Shown piece after piece: positions 1 through 8,581 of a stretch of 64,000 nt of DNA. Below the pieces are notes generated by a model. The model did not search any database and had not been told where the DNA came from. It saw only the letters and a list, made by a program, of their open reading frames with translations. Source of the stretch: Pseudomonas sp. MYb60. GTDB taxonomy: Bacteria; Pseudomonadota; Gammaproteobacteria; Pseudomonadales; Pseudomonadaceae. The position numbers and the translations under genes were made by a program. Position 1 is the first letter of the stretch, and each line of letters opens with the position of its first letter. The stretch is taken from positions 372,001 to 436,000 of the forward strand of contig NZ_PCOZ01000003.1 in the NCBI RefSeq assembly GCF_002979555.1, read 5' to 3'.

Positions 1-315
<315 letters not shown>

Positions 316-364
316 GAGCACCGCTTGCCAGCGCTGTGTTTCCACGCAAGAGGCTGCCGGCTCG

Positions 365-380
365 TTCGCACGCGTGCGAA
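365..380. promoter_or_regulatory. 16-bp perfect palindrome upstream of the MFS gene
   Basis: TTCGCACGCGTGCGAA reads identically on both strands and ends one base before the GTACAAGGAG ribosome-binding region of the next gene. Its position between ampC and the exporter start would suit a repressor operator. It could also be a chance palindrome or a remnant of a REP-like repeat, since the preceding 50 bases contain REP-like words (taggagcaccgcttgcc). Confidence 0.35.
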
Positions 381-394
381 GTACAAGGAGTTGT

Positions 395-1594
395 ATGCGC
401 AAGGATTACCTGGCGTTTTTCGTTTCGCTGTTCGTATCGCGGTTGGCGGACCAGATCCTGCTGTTCATCGTGCCGTTGATCGTGTTTCAAACGACCCAAA
501 GCGCATCCCTGGCGGGATTGGCCTTTTTCGTCGAGTCGCTGCCACGGTTCCTGGCGTTCCCGGTGTGCGGGGCGTTATGCGACAAATATTCACCCGTGCG
601 GATCCTGCACATCAGCCAGGTCTACCGCGCGCTTGCCTGCCTGGTGGCCGTGGCGCTGTACGTGGCATTTGACGGCATTTACTGGCTGGTGCTGCTCTCG
701 GCGCTGTGTGGCGTGCTGACCACCCAGGGCATCATGGCGCGCGAAGTCCTGATGCCCCATATCTTCCAGCAGTACAGCTATGCCAAAACCCTGTCCTATT
801 CACAAATCGCCGATCAGAGCGGCCTGGTGCTGGGCCCGCTGGTGGCGGCGTTGTTATTGGACATCGGGCCGTGGCATTGGGTAGTGCTGGGCGTTGGCGG
901 GCTATTCGTGCTGGCGGACCTGGCCATGCGCGTGTGGCAGCGTACCAACACGATCAGCCTGGCAGTATTCGCCCAGCATCGGGACATCTGGCTGCAACCG
1001 TTGCGCATCGCCGTCGGACACATCCGCACCCTGCCCGGCCTGAAACGCCTGATTGCACTGACGGTGGGCGTGAACTTGATCATCGGCGTGACGCTGGCGA
1101 CCTCTGCGGCCATGGTCACAGGCCACTTCGACGCAGGCAAGGACGCCTATGCCGCATTGCAAGCCGCCGGCGCGCTGGTGACCATCGTGATTCTGTTCTA
1201 CCTGGCTCGCGCCACCCTGCCCTTAAACAGGCTCGGGGGGGTGTCCTACGGATTGATTGCGCTCGGCGCACTGGTCATGGCGATCAGCCCCAGCCTGTGG
1301 GCCTACTGCGTGGGTTTCCTGCTGGTGATCGGCTTCGACAAGATGTACAGCGTGTACATGCGCAGCGTGCGCCAGAAGGTCATTCCGGTGCAGGACTTCG
1401 GCAAGACCGTCGGCGTGATCACCCTGCTCAACAACCTGCCACAGCCGCTGGCCGGGTTGGCGGTCGCGCTGTTGGCCGCCCCCATGGGCACGCAAACGGT
1501 GATTCTGCTGCTGGCGGGAATCACCGCGCTGATCGGCGTGGCAGTGGCCTCAAGCCGGCACGCCGCTGTGAAAGCGAAACTCGATGTCGGGTGA
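395..1594 (+). CDS. MFS transporter
   Basis: A 399-residue integral membrane protein made of about twelve hydrophobic segments with the overall pattern of a major facilitator drug/proton antiporter-type exporter. An acidic/basic loop of MFS motif-A type (GALCDKYSPVRI) follows the second helix. I chose ATG 395 because AAGGAG lies 6-7 bases upstream at 385-390; an in-frame GTG at 374 would put that Shine-Dalgarno inside the gene. The substrate cannot be told from sequence. The 3' end runs 45 bp into the convergent miaE gene, so the two coding regions overlap tail to tail. Confidence 0.85.
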   Translation: MRKDYLAFFVSLFVSRLADQILLFIVPLIVFQTTQSASLAGLAFFVESLPRFLAFPVCGALCDKYSPVRILHISQVYRALACLVAVALYVAFDGIYWLVLLSALCGVLTTQGIMAREVLMPHIFQQYSYAKTLSYSQIADQSGLVLGPLVAALLLDIGPWHWVVLGVGGLFVLADLAMRVWQRTNTISLAVFAQHRDIWLQPLRIAVGHIRTLPGLKRLIALTVGVNLIIGVTLATSAAMVTGHFDAGKDAYAALQAAGALVTIVILFYLARATLPLNRLGGVSYGLIALGALVMAISPSLWAYCVGFLLVIGFDKMYSVYMRSVRQKVIPVQDFGKTVGVITLLNNLPQPLAGLAVALLAAPMGTQTVILLLAGITALIGVAVASSRHAAVKAKLDVG

Positions 1595-2152
1595 CTCAAT
1601 CAGTTCCTGCTCCGCCGCCCTCACCCGCTCGATCACCTGAGCGATGTCCTTGGCGTCACCATACTGGTAGGCCAGTTTCAGGTAACCCTGGAAGTGCCGC
1701 GCTTCGCTTTTGAGCAGGCCGAAATAGAACTTGCCGAGTTCTTCGTCCAAATGCGGCACCAGTGCTTCGAAACGCTCGCAACTGCGGGCTTCGATGAAGG
1801 CACCGACCACCAGGGTATCCACCAGCTTCACCGGCTCGTGGCTGCGCACAACCTTGCGCAGCGCGGAGGCGTAGCGGCCGGCATGCAACTGGCGCAGCTC
1901 GACCTTGCGCTTTTTCATCAGGCGCATGACTTGTTCGTGGTGCACCAGCTCTTCGCGGGCCAGGCGCGACATCATGTTGATCAGGTCGACATGGCCGTGG
2001 TACTTGGCCATCAGGCTGAGGGCGGTGCTGGCGGCTTTGAATTCGCAGTTCTTGTGGTCGATCAGCAGGGTTTCCTGATCGGCCAGCGCAGCCTGGACCC
2101 AGGCATCGGGGGTGCGGCAACCGAGGAATTCGTGGATTTCTGGCAGGTTCAT
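1550..2152 (-). CDS. miaE: tRNA-(ms2io6A37) hydroxylase MiaE
   Basis: 200 residues, the usual length of MiaE, a ferritin-fold di-iron monooxygenase that hydroxylates the isopentenyl group of 2-methylthio-N6-isopentenyladenosine-37 in tRNAs reading UNN codons. Di-iron ligand candidates are visible in order: Glu37, Glu68 and His71 (EELVHH), Glu121 (FIEARSCERF), Glu150 and His153 (SEARHF). ATG 2152 starts the conserved MNLPEI N-terminus; a longer in-frame version to 2221 adds residues unlike the family. The gene is convergent with the MFS gene and overlaps its last 45 bp. It is divergent from the stress-protein gene, sharing a 150-bp regulatory interval. Confidence 0.93.
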   Translation of the reverse strand: MNLPEIHEFLGCRTPDAWVQAALADQETLLIDHKNCEFKAASTALSLMAKYHGHVDLINMMSRLAREELVHHEQVMRLMKKRKVELRQLHAGRYASALRKVVRSHEPVKLVDTLVVGAFIEARSCERFEALVPHLDEELGKFYFGLLKSEARHFQGYLKLAYQYGDAKDIAQVIERVRAAEQELIESPDIEFRFHSGVPA

Positions 2153-2226
2153 CGGGCTCACGGGCAAAAGGATCACAAAAGGGCGCTGATTATACCGACC
2201 ACGCCGCAGACCACCAGCCACAGGCC

Positions 2227-2269
2227 TTGATGTGCATCAACATGCCGTCTGGCGGGCAGCAACTATAGT
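2227..2269 (+). promoter_or_regulatory. ANR/FNR-type box and -10 element of the usp gene
   Basis: TTGATGTGCATCAA at 2227-2240 is a perfect TTGAT-N4-ATCAA palindrome, the consensus of the oxygen-sensing regulators ANR and FNR. TATAGT at 2264-2269 makes a good -10 box, predicting transcription from about 2276. The palindrome centre then lies near -42, the position of a class II activator site. Inference: the downstream stress-protein gene is induced at low oxygen. Confidence 0.72.
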
Positions 2270-2302
2270 TGTCTCATGCCCCTCTTCGTGGAGAACCCGA
2301 AC

Positions 2303-3166
2303 ATGCAAGCCATCCGCAGCATCCTGGTGGTCATCGAGCCCGAGCATTCGGAGAGCCTGGCCCTCAAACGCGCCAAGCTGATCGCCGGGGTGACGGGCGC
2401 GCACCTGCATTTGTTGGTGTGCGACAAGAAACACGAGCATTCGGCATTGCTGAGCCTGCTCAAGGCGGGCTTGCAGGAGGACGGCTACGGCGTGACCACC
2501 GAACAGGCGTGGAATGACAGCCTGCATGACACCATCATCGAGGTGCAGCAGGCTGAAGGCTGTGGGCTGGTGATCAAGCAGCACTTCCCCGACAGCCCGC
2601 TGAAAAAGGCCCTGTTGACCCCGGCGGACTGGAAGTTGCTGCGCTATTGCCCGGCGGCGGTGCTACTGGTCAAGACGGCCACCCCGTGGGCGGGCGGCGT
2701 GATTCTGGCCGCTATCGATGTGGGTAACAGCGATGAGGACCATCGCACGCTGCATAACGCGATCATCGACCACGGCTTCGATATTGCCCACCTGGCCAAG
2801 GCGCAATTGCATGTGATCAGCGCCCACCCGTCGCCCATGCTGTCGGCGGCGGACCCCACGTTCCAACTCAGGGAAACCATCGAGGCGCGGTATCGCGAGC
2901 AATGCCGGGCGTTCCAGGCCGAGTTCGACGTGGACGACAAGCACCTGCACATCGAGGAAGGCCCTGCGGACGTGTTGATTCCGCACCTGGCGCACACTCT
3001 GCGTGCCGCCGTGACCATCATCGGCACCGTGGGGCGTACCGGTATCACCGGCGCATTGATCGGCAATACCGCAGAGGTGGTGCTGGACGCCTTGGAAAGC
3101 GATGTGCTGGTGCTCAAGCCGCAGACGCTGATGGATCACCTGGAAGAACTCGCCACCCAGCCCTGA
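2303..3166 (+). CDS. Tandem universal stress protein (UspE/UspA family)
   Basis: A cytoplasmic protein of 287 residues with two Usp domains in a row, as in UspE. The N-terminal domain begins at IRSILVVIEP. The C-terminal domain ends with the ATP-binding loop pattern G-xx-G-(9)-G-N/S-T seen in GTVGRTGITGALIGNTAEVV, then DVLVLKP. Such proteins help cells survive starvation and oxygen limitation; in P. aeruginosa several usp genes depend on Anr. ATG 2303 was preferred over an in-frame ATG at 2276 because GGAG at 2290-2293 is well placed and the Usp fold starts at once. An ANR-type box precedes the gene, and a REPIN follows. Confidence 0.88.
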   Translation: MQAIRSILVVIEPEHSESLALKRAKLIAGVTGAHLHLLVCDKKHEHSALLSLLKAGLQEDGYGVTTEQAWNDSLHDTIIEVQQAEGCGLVIKQHFPDSPLKKALLTPADWKLLRYCPAAVLLVKTATPWAGGVILAAIDVGNSDEDHRTLHNAIIDHGFDIAHLAKAQLHVISAHPSPMLSAADPTFQLRETIEARYREQCRAFQAEFDVDDKHLHIEEGPADVLIPHLAHTLRAAVTIIGTVGRTGITGALIGNTAEVVLDALESDVLVLKPQTLMDHLEELATQP

Positions 3167-3184
3167 AAGCGATGGAGACCAACA

Positions 3185-3274
3185 TGTGGGAGGGGGCTTG
3201 CCTCCGATAGCGGTGTATCAGCCAGTACATCCGGTGCTGAAAGGCTGCCATCGGGGGCTTGCCCCCTCCCACAT
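3185..3274. repeat. REPIN-like inverted repeat pair
   Basis: Two copies of the word tgtgggagggggc in opposite orientation (3185-3197 and the complement ending near 3274) flank about 60 bases. This is the paired REP arrangement known from P. fluorescens intergenic regions. It lies between the convergent usp and DUF1289 genes and may act as a bidirectional transcript stabiliser or terminator. Confidence 0.8.
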
Positions 3275-3287
3275 TGGAATGGTGTTT

Positions 3288-3758
3288 TCAGTCAGAAAAC
3301 ACGTCTTTCAAAAACCCCGGCGCGATATACCGCTGGTAATGCGCTTCGGAGAGGATAAAAAACTCCCGATCAATGGCATCACGCAAATCCGGCAACGGCC
3401 ACTCGCGAAACTCCGGTAGCAGCACCATGCCGTAAGCCTCCAGATTTGAAATCACCCGCGCGCCCCGTGCAATCAACTGGTAGGCCCAGCAGTATTCGGA
3501 CTGGTGTGGCACAAAGCGGATCTTGCGTTGCTCCAGCTGCCCGCGCAGCCGCTTGGGGTCGAAAACTTCCAGCTTGCCGGCCATCACCTGCACCAGCAGT
3601 TGCTCCAGGCGCAGCCAGACCGCACGTTTTTGTTCTTCGTTGTAGCCGTTCCACTGGATCACTTCGTGGTGAAACCGCTTGCAGCCACGGCACACAAGAT
3701 CGCCGTAGACCGTGGAGCACAGGCCTACGCAGGGGGTTTTGATGGCTTGGTTGGACAT
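3288..3758 (-). CDS. DUF1289 domain protein
   Basis: 156 residues. The first 40 form a DUF1289 motif with four cysteines, in the spacing C-x3-C-x8-C-x2-C (PCVGLC ... VCRGCKRF), which suggests a small metal or iron-sulfur site. The next part (HHEVIQWNGYNEEQKRAVWLRL) is the usual DUF1289 continuation. The remaining 100 residues, including a segment with EYCWAYQLIARGARVISNLEAYG, look like a conserved Pseudomonas extension of unknown role. ATG 3758 was chosen; a GTG at 3770 is in frame but neither has a clear Shine-Dalgarno. Function is unknown. Confidence 0.8.
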   Translation of the reverse strand: MSNQAIKTPCVGLCSTVYGDLVCRGCKRFHHEVIQWNGYNEEQKRAVWLRLEQLLVQVMAGKLEVFDPKRLRGQLEQRKIRFVPHQSEYCWAYQLIARGARVISNLEAYGMVLLPEFREWPLPDLRDAIDREFFILSEAHYQRYIAPGFLKDVFSD

Positions 3759-3844
3759 GGGCAGCGACACACAGATCAGCGAAACAGTGCGCCATGTTAG
3801 CCCTTTGTCTAACCTTGATCACCCTGCAAACTTGGCCAGGCAAC

Positions 3845-3873
3845 TTACCTTTAGATTTTTTTTGCCGTAGAAT
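3845..3873 (+). promoter_or_regulatory. Candidate sigma70 promoter for acnB
   Basis: TAGAAT at 3868-3873 differs from the -10 consensus by one base. TTACCT at 3845-3850 is a weak -35, 17 bp upstream. Transcription would start near 3880, giving an unusually long leader of about 275 nt before the acnB start. That leader contains the nested hairpin described next. Confidence 0.5.
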
Positions 3874-3906
3874 CATCCGGCCTTGTAAGGCGCCAATAAT
3901 CCGCTG

Positions 3907-4043
3907 GAAGCTGTTTTCAAAGCGTCACGAGCACAGTCGTTCCTTCAGAACGGTGTTGGCGCGGGTCTTGACTCGGTAGGTCAAGCCCCTCGCCAACCCT
4001 CATCAGCCCCGTTCTGCAGGCGTAAAACTTTGAAAGCAGCTTC
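3907..4043 (+). ncRNA. Nested four-helix RNA leader upstream of acnB
   Basis: Four coaxially nested inverted repeats can be paired by eye. Helix 1 is 3907-3922 with 4028-4043 (16 pairs, one G.U). Helix 2 is 3942-3953 with 4009-4020 (11 pairs, one mismatch). Helix 3 is 3955-3961 with 3991-3997 (7 pairs). Helix 4 is 3963-3972 with 3980-3988 (9 pairs, one bulged U), closed by a 7-base loop. The element ends 111 bases before the acnB start codon and lies behind a candidate promoter. No U-tract follows, so it is not a simple terminator. It could be a cis-regulatory leader or a free small RNA. I do not recognise it as a named family. Confidence 0.6.
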
Positions 4044-4154
4044 TGTGAGGAATGCCGGCAGCGCTGGCTTTGCGGCCCAAAAAGCCCCCGAGCGCATGCG
4101 TGCCGTTCATTTCTGGATGAGCGTCCCGTGGGACCACTGATGAGGGTAATAACT

Positions 4155-6764
4155 GTGCTTGAAGCCTACCGCAAACATATCGAAGAGCGTGCAGCCCTGG
4201 GTATTGTTCCCCAGCCGCTTAACGCCGAACAAACCGCAGGCCTGGTCGAGCTGCTGAAAAATCCTCCGGCTGGCGAAGAAGAATTCCTCGTTGACCTGAT
4301 CACCAACCGCATTCCACCAGGCGTTGACGAAGCTGCCTACGTCAAGGCCGGTTTCCTGTCTGCCCTGGCCAAGGGCGAAGTCACTTCCCCCCTGATCGAC
4401 AAGAAACGCGCTGTTGAACTGCTCGGCACCATGCAAGGCGGCTACAACATCGTGACCCTGGTCGAGCTGCTGGACGATGCCGAACTGGCACCTGTCGCCG
4501 CCGCCCAACTCAAGCACACCCTGCTGATGTTCGATGCGTTCCACGACGTATCCGAAAAAGCCAAGAACGGCAACGATCACGCCAAGGCCGTGATCCAGTC
4601 CTGGGCTGACGGCGAGTGGTTCAAGAACCGCCCGACCCTGGCCGACAAGATCAGCCTGCGCGTGTTCAAGGTCACCGGCGAAACCAACACCGACGACCTG
4701 TCCCCTGCCCCGGACGCCTGGTCCCGCCCTGACATCCCGCTGCACGCGCTGGCCATGCTGAAAATGGCCCGCGAAGGCATCGTACCGGACGAGCAAGGCA
4801 AGACCGGCCCGATGAAGCAGATCGAAGAGATGCGCGGCCAAGGCTTCCCGATCGCCTACGTCGGTGACGTGGTCGGTACCGGTTCGTCCCGTAAGTCGGC
4901 GACCAACTCCGTACTGTGGTTCTTCGGCGACGACGTTCCCTACGTGCCGAACAAGCGTGCTGGCGGCTTCTGCTTCGGCAGCAAGATCGCTCCGATCTTC
5001 TACAACACCATGGAAGATGCGGGCGCACTGCCTATCGAGTTCGACGTTTCCAACATGAACATGGGCGACGTGATCGACCTGTACCCGCATGCTGGCAAAG
5101 TCTGCAAGCACGGTACCGACGAAGTCATCACCACCTTCGAAATGAAGACTCCGGTGCTGTTGGACGAAGTCCGCGCCGGCGGCCGTATCCCGTTGATCAT
5201 CGGCCGCGGCCTGACCGACAAGGCCCGTGCCGAGCTGGGCCTGGGCCCAACCGACCTGTTCAAGCTGCCTGAAGCGCCTGTCGATACCGGCAAAGGCTTC
5301 ACCCTGGCCCAGAAAATGGTCGGCAAGGCGTGCGGCCTGCCAGAAGGCAAAGGCGTTCGTCCTGGCACCTACTGCGAACCGAAGATGACCACCGTGGGTT
5401 CTCAGGACACCACCGGTCCGATGACCCGTGACGAACTGAAAGACCTGGCGTGCCTGGGCTTCTCGACCGACCTGGTGATGCAGTCCTTCTGCCACACCGC
5501 GGCCTATCCAAAGCCGATCGACGTGACCACCCACCACACCCTGCCTGACTTCATCATGACGCGTGGCGGTGTATCGCTGCGTCCAGGCGACGGCATCATC
5601 CACAGCTGGCTGAACCGCATGCTGCTGCCGGACACCGTCGGTACCGGTGGTGACTCCCACACCCGTTTCCCGATGGGCATCTCGTTCCCGGCCGGTTCCG
5701 GTCTGGTCGCGTTCGCCGCAGCCACTGGCGTCATGCCACTGGACATGCCGGAATCGATCCTGGTGCGCTTCAAAGGCAAGATGAAGCCTGGCATCACCTT
5801 GCGTGACCTGGTGCATGCCATTCCTTACTACGCGATCCAGTCGGGTCTGCTGACGGTAGAGAAAAAAGGCAAGAAAAACGCCTTCTCCGGCCGCATCCTG
5901 GAAATCGAAGGCCTGAACGACCTGACGCTGGAGCAGGCTTTCGAGCTGTCCGACGCCTCGGCCGAACGTTCGGCTGCCGGTTGCACCATCAAACTGTCGA
6001 AAGAGTCCGTCACCGAGTACCTGAACTCCAACATCACCCTGCTGCGCTGGATGATCGGCGAAGGCTACGGCGATGCACGCACCCTGGAACGTCGCGCCCA
6101 AGCGATGGAAGCCTGGGTTGCCAACCCGGAACTGATGGAAGCCGATGCCGACGCCGAATACGCCGAAGTCATCGAGATCGACCTGTCGGAAATCAACGAG
6201 CCGATCCTCTGCGCACCGAACGACCCGGACGATGCCCGTCTGCTGTCGAGCGTTGCCGGCGAGAAGATCGACGAAGTGTTCATCGGTTCGTGCATGACCA
6301 ACATCGGCCACTTCCGCGCGGCCGGCAAGCTGCTGGAACAGGTCAAGGGTCAGCTGCCAACCCGTCTGTGGCTGTCGCCGCCGACCAAGATGGACGCTCA
6401 CCAACTGACCGAAGAAGGCTACTACGGCATCTACGGCAAGGCTGGCGCGCGCATGGAAATGCCGGGCTGCTCGCTGTGCATGGGTAACCAGGCACGTGTA
6501 GAACCGAACTCGACGGTTGTGTCGACGTCGACCCGTAACTTCCCGAACCGTCTGGGTGATGGTGCTAACGTCTACCTGGCCTCGGCTGAGTTGGCGGCGG
6601 TGGCTTCTACCCTGGGTCGCTTGCCGACGGTTGAAGAGTACATGGGTTACGCAGCGAAACTGGACACCATGGCCAGTGACGTTTACCGCTACCTGAACTT
6701 CGACCAGATCGCCGAGTTCCGCAAGATCGCAGCAAGCGCCAACATCCCGGTGATTCAAGCCTAA
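4155..6764 (+). CDS. acnB: Bifunctional aconitate hydratase 2 / 2-methylisocitrate dehydratase
   Basis: 869 residues, the normal AcnB length. The enzyme isomerises citrate to isocitrate via cis-aconitate in the TCA cycle and can serve the methylcitrate cycle. It begins [20 protein letters not shown] with the HEAT-like AcnB N-terminal domain, then the swivel domain, then the catalytic domains. The [4Fe-4S] ligands are Cys713 ([14 protein letters not shown]) and Cys772/Cys775 (GCSLCMGNQ). GTG 4155 was chosen because GAGGG at 4142-4146 is 8 bases upstream and the protein then starts as AcnB does. AcnB apoenzyme binds mRNA in enterobacteria, so the structured leader upstream could be an autoregulatory site. 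The gene is followed by a strong terminator. Confidence 0.97.
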   Translation: MLEAYRKHIEERAALGIVPQPLNAEQTAGLVELLKNPPAGEEEFLVDLITNRIPPGVDEAAYVKAGFLSALAKGEVTSPLIDKKRAVELLGTMQGGYNIVTLVELLDDAELAPVAAAQLKHTLLMFDAFHDVSEKAKNGNDHAKAVIQSWADGEWFKNRPTLADKISLRVFKVTGETNTDDLSPAPDAWSRPDIPLHALAMLKMAREGIVPDEQGKTGPMKQIEEMRGQGFPIAYVGDVVGTGSSRKSATNSVLWFFGDDVPYVPNKRAGGFCFGSKIAPIFYNTMEDAGALPIEFDVSNMNMGDVIDLYPHAGKVCKHGTDEVITTFEMKTPVLLDEVRAGGRIPLIIGRGLTDKARAELGLGPTDLFKLPEAPVDTGKGFTLAQKMVGKACGLPEGKGVRPGTYCEPKMTTVGSQDTTGPMTRDELKDLACLGFSTDLVMQSFCHTAAYPKPIDVTTHHTLPDFIMTRGGVSLRPGDGIIHSWLNRMLLPDTVGTGGDSHTRFPMGISFPAGSGLVAFAAATGVMPLDMPESILVRFKGKMKPGITLRDLVHAIPYYAIQSGLLTVEKKGKKNAFSGRILEIEGLNDLTLEQAFELSDASAERSAAGCTIKLSKESVTEYLNSNITLLRWMIGEGYGDARTLERRAQAMEAWVANPELMEADADAEYAEVIEIDLSEINEPILCAPNDPDDARLLSSVAGEKIDEVFIGSCMTNIGHFRAAGKLLEQVKGQLPTRLWLSPPTKMDAHQLTEEGYYGIYGKAGARMEMPGCSLCMGNQARVEPNSTVVSTSTRNFPNRLGDGANVYLASAELAAVASTLGRLPTVEEYMGYAAKLDTMASDVYRYLNFDQIAEFRKIAASANIPVIQA

Positions 6765-6780
6765 AGTGTTGATGCAATAA

Positions 6781-6814
6781 AAAACGCCGCGTATCGAACG
6801 ATACGCGGCGTTTT
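6781..6814 (+). terminator. Rho-independent terminator of acnB
   Basis: Perfect 14-bp stem (6781-6794 with 6801-6814) with a 6-base loop, running directly into a seven-T tract at 6811-6817. It starts 16 bases after the acnB stop. The A-tract on the 5' side means it may also work in reverse. Confidence 0.95.
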
Positions 6815-6850
6815 TTTATGCCTGAAATACAGTATTTGCAACACCGAAAA

Positions 6851-6887
6851 CCCAATGTGGGAGGGGCAAGCCCCCTCCCACATTGGG
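6851..6887. repeat. REP palindrome
   Basis: cccaatgtgggagggg (6851-6866) pairs with ccccctcccacattggg (6871-6887) around a CAAG loop. It is a compact REP dyad lying between acnB and the convergent transporter gene. Confidence 0.85.
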
Positions 6888-6918
6888 ATATTTACAGCCT
6901 TGAGAGTAGCGTTACAGC

Positions 6919-8196
6919 TCAAGCAACCAGCGAATACACCACGGCCGTAATCGCCACCAGACCTACCGCCGTGACGAACACATTGGAAGCCTGCCCACGG
7001 TACTTGGCCATGGCTGGCACCTTGCGAATCGCGTACATCGGCATCAGGAACAGAATCGACGCAATCACCGGGCCACCCAGGGCTTCGATCATGCCCAGGA
7101 TGCTCGGGTTCAGCGTGGCAACGATCCAGCACACCACCAGCATGAACGCCGCTGTCATGCGGTCCAGCGTCTTGGGCGCCGGACGGCGACCGGTCTTCAG
7201 CACCAAACCCTTGAGGCCTTCACTGGCGCCGATGTAGTGGCCCAGGAACGACTTGGCAATCGCCACAAACGCAATCAGCGGCGCGGCGAAGGCGATGGTC
7301 GGGTTGTCGAAGTGGTTGGCCAGGTACGACAGGATCGACAGGTTCTGCGCCTTCGCTTCAGCCAACTGGGCCGGCGACAGGGTCAGCACGCAGCTGAACA
7401 CGAAGAACAGCACCATCACCACCATCAGCAGGTGCGCGCGGGACAGGATCTGCGAACTGCGCTCGTCAGCGTGGGCTCCATACTGGCGCTTCTGGTCAAC
7501 CGCAAAGGCGGAGATGATCGGCGAATGGTTGAACGAAAACACCATCACCGGGATCGCCAGCCACAGCGTGCTGAGCAACGCGGACGGCGCCGGTACTTCA
7601 CTGGCGGTGCTGAGGATGCCACCGGTCCAATGCGGGATCAGGTAAACCGCCAGAAACAGCAAGGCGACGATGAATGGGTACACCATCAGGCTCATGGCCT
7701 TGACGATCACCTGCTCACCACAACGCACCACGGCCAGCAGGCCGAGGATCAGCACGAACGCCAGAAGCGCCCGTGGCGGCGGCATGATGTGCAGTTGGTG
7801 CTCCATGAAGCTGCCGACCGTGTTGGTCAGGGCCACGCTGTAGATCAGCAGGATCGGGAAGATCGCGAAGAAGTACAGCAAGGTGATCAGCGCGCCAGCC
7901 TTGATGCCGAAGTGCTCTTCGACCACGTCGGTGATGTCGGAACCCTCACGCCCGGACAGGACGAAACGGGTCAGGCCACGGTGGGCAAAGAACGTCATCG
8001 GAAAAGCCAGCAGTGCCAGGATCAGCAGCGGCCAGAAACCGCCCAGGCCCGCGTTGATTGGCAAAAACAGGGTACCGGCGCCAATGGCCGTGCCGAACAA
8101 GCCCAGCATCCAGGTGGTGTCCTGGCGGCTCCAGCTTGTAAGGGTTGCAGGTGTCGTTGCATAGCGTTCGCCCACGCTATTGGCCTGATCATTCAT
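6919..8196 (-). CDS. HAAAP-family serine/threonine transporter (SdaC/TdcC type)
   Basis: 425 residues with about eleven hydrophobic segments. The first carries GTAIGAGTLFLPINAGLGGFWP, typical of the hydroxy and aromatic amino acid permease family, whose members SdaC and TdcC import serine or threonine with protons or sodium. Other family marks are FSFNHSPIISAFAV in the middle and AIAKSFLGHYIGASEGLKGL later. ATG 8196 was chosen because GGAGA lies about 9 bases upstream; the in-frame ATG at 8214 would put this Shine-Dalgarno inside the gene. No serine or threonine dehydratase gene is adjacent, so the exact substrate is inferred only. Confidence 0.85.
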   Translation of the reverse strand: MNDQANSVGERYATTPATLTSWSRQDTTWMLGLFGTAIGAGTLFLPINAGLGGFWPLLILALLAFPMTFFAHRGLTRFVLSGREGSDITDVVEEHFGIKAGALITLLYFFAIFPILLIYSVALTNTVGSFMEHQLHIMPPPRALLAFVLILGLLAVVRCGEQVIVKAMSLMVYPFIVALLFLAVYLIPHWTGGILSTASEVPAPSALLSTLWLAIPVMVFSFNHSPIISAFAVDQKRQYGAHADERSSQILSRAHLLMVVMVLFFVFSCVLTLSPAQLAEAKAQNLSILSYLANHFDNPTIAFAAPLIAFVAIAKSFLGHYIGASEGLKGLVLKTGRRPAPKTLDRMTAAFMLVVCWIVATLNPSILGMIEALGGPVIASILFLMPMYAIRKVPAMAKYRGQASNVFVTAVGLVAITAVVYSLVA

Positions 8197-8368
8197 CCGG
8201 TCGGATCTCCGCATTTACACGGCCGGGACGAGTCAGAAAAACCTGACAGGCAGCGCCCCGACCATAGAAGGGCCCGGATTGTCCGGGATTCTTGTGAATA
8301 AGCAAAGACTTAGCTGAGGAACGGTGGCGCCGTGCAGCGACACGCCGCCGGAAATCTAGACACATTTG

Positions 8369-8398
8369 TTGACAAACTACTCCCCCGCTCAGCATGAT
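8369..8398 (+). promoter_or_regulatory. Sigma70 promoter for the leader/isochorismatase transcript
   Basis: TTGACA at 8369-8374 is a perfect -35, and CATGAT at 8393-8398 is a -10 with two mismatches, separated by 18 bp. Transcription should start around 8405, almost exactly at the ATG of the small leader frame. That ATG has no Shine-Dalgarno, so the leader would be read from a near-leaderless mRNA. Confidence 0.55.
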
Positions 8399-8404
8399 CG
8401 GTGC

Positions 8405-8491
8405 ATGAAACGTGCTCAGCCCTACCTCACCCGTACCAGCACCACGACCGCTTCCGGCGGGTCGCGCGGTGACTGTGGGTGCATGAGCTAG
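8405..8491 (+). CDS. Candidate threonine-rich leader peptide
   Basis: A 28-codon frame starting MKRAQPY, with five Thr codons within seven (TRTSTTT) and ending GDCGCMS before TAG. It sits between a good promoter and a rho-independent terminator, and the full-length gene lies beyond the terminator. This is the layout of an amino-acid attenuator such as thrL, which also starts MKR and has a Thr run. There is no Ile cluster and no obvious antiterminator pairing. A divergent Ser/Thr-type transporter sits next to it. Translation and function are inferred from layout only. Confidence 0.4.
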   Translation: MKRAQPYLTRTSTTTASGGSRGDCGCMS

Positions 8492-8511
8492 ACACTTCAC
8501 AGATTCAACCC

Positions 8512-8546
8512 AAGGCCCCGCCAGCAATGGACGGGGCCTTTTTATT
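8512..8546 (+). terminator. Rho-independent terminator or attenuator
   Basis: aaggccccg (8512-8520) pairs with cggggcctt (8532-8540), a 9-bp GC-rich stem with an 11-base loop, followed by TTTATT. It lies 20 bases after the leader-frame stop and 36 bases before the next gene, so it would stop most transcripts before the isochorismatase gene unless relieved. Confidence 0.85.
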
Positions 8547-8581
8547 GCGCCGTCCGCCCGGCAACTACAAGGAGTAACACC

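Noticed and set aside
3185..3274. REP palindromes considered as CRISPR repeats or IS ends
   Set aside because: The copies are isolated inverted pairs without regular spacing or spacers, and no transposase or target-site duplication is visible.
4107..6758. An 883-codon open frame antisense to acnB, nearly as long as the gene
   Set aside because: It is the mirror of a strongly GC-biased gene. Its product is His/Val/Gly/Arg-rich without domains, and acnB on the other strand is certain. Long antisense frames are expected at this composition.
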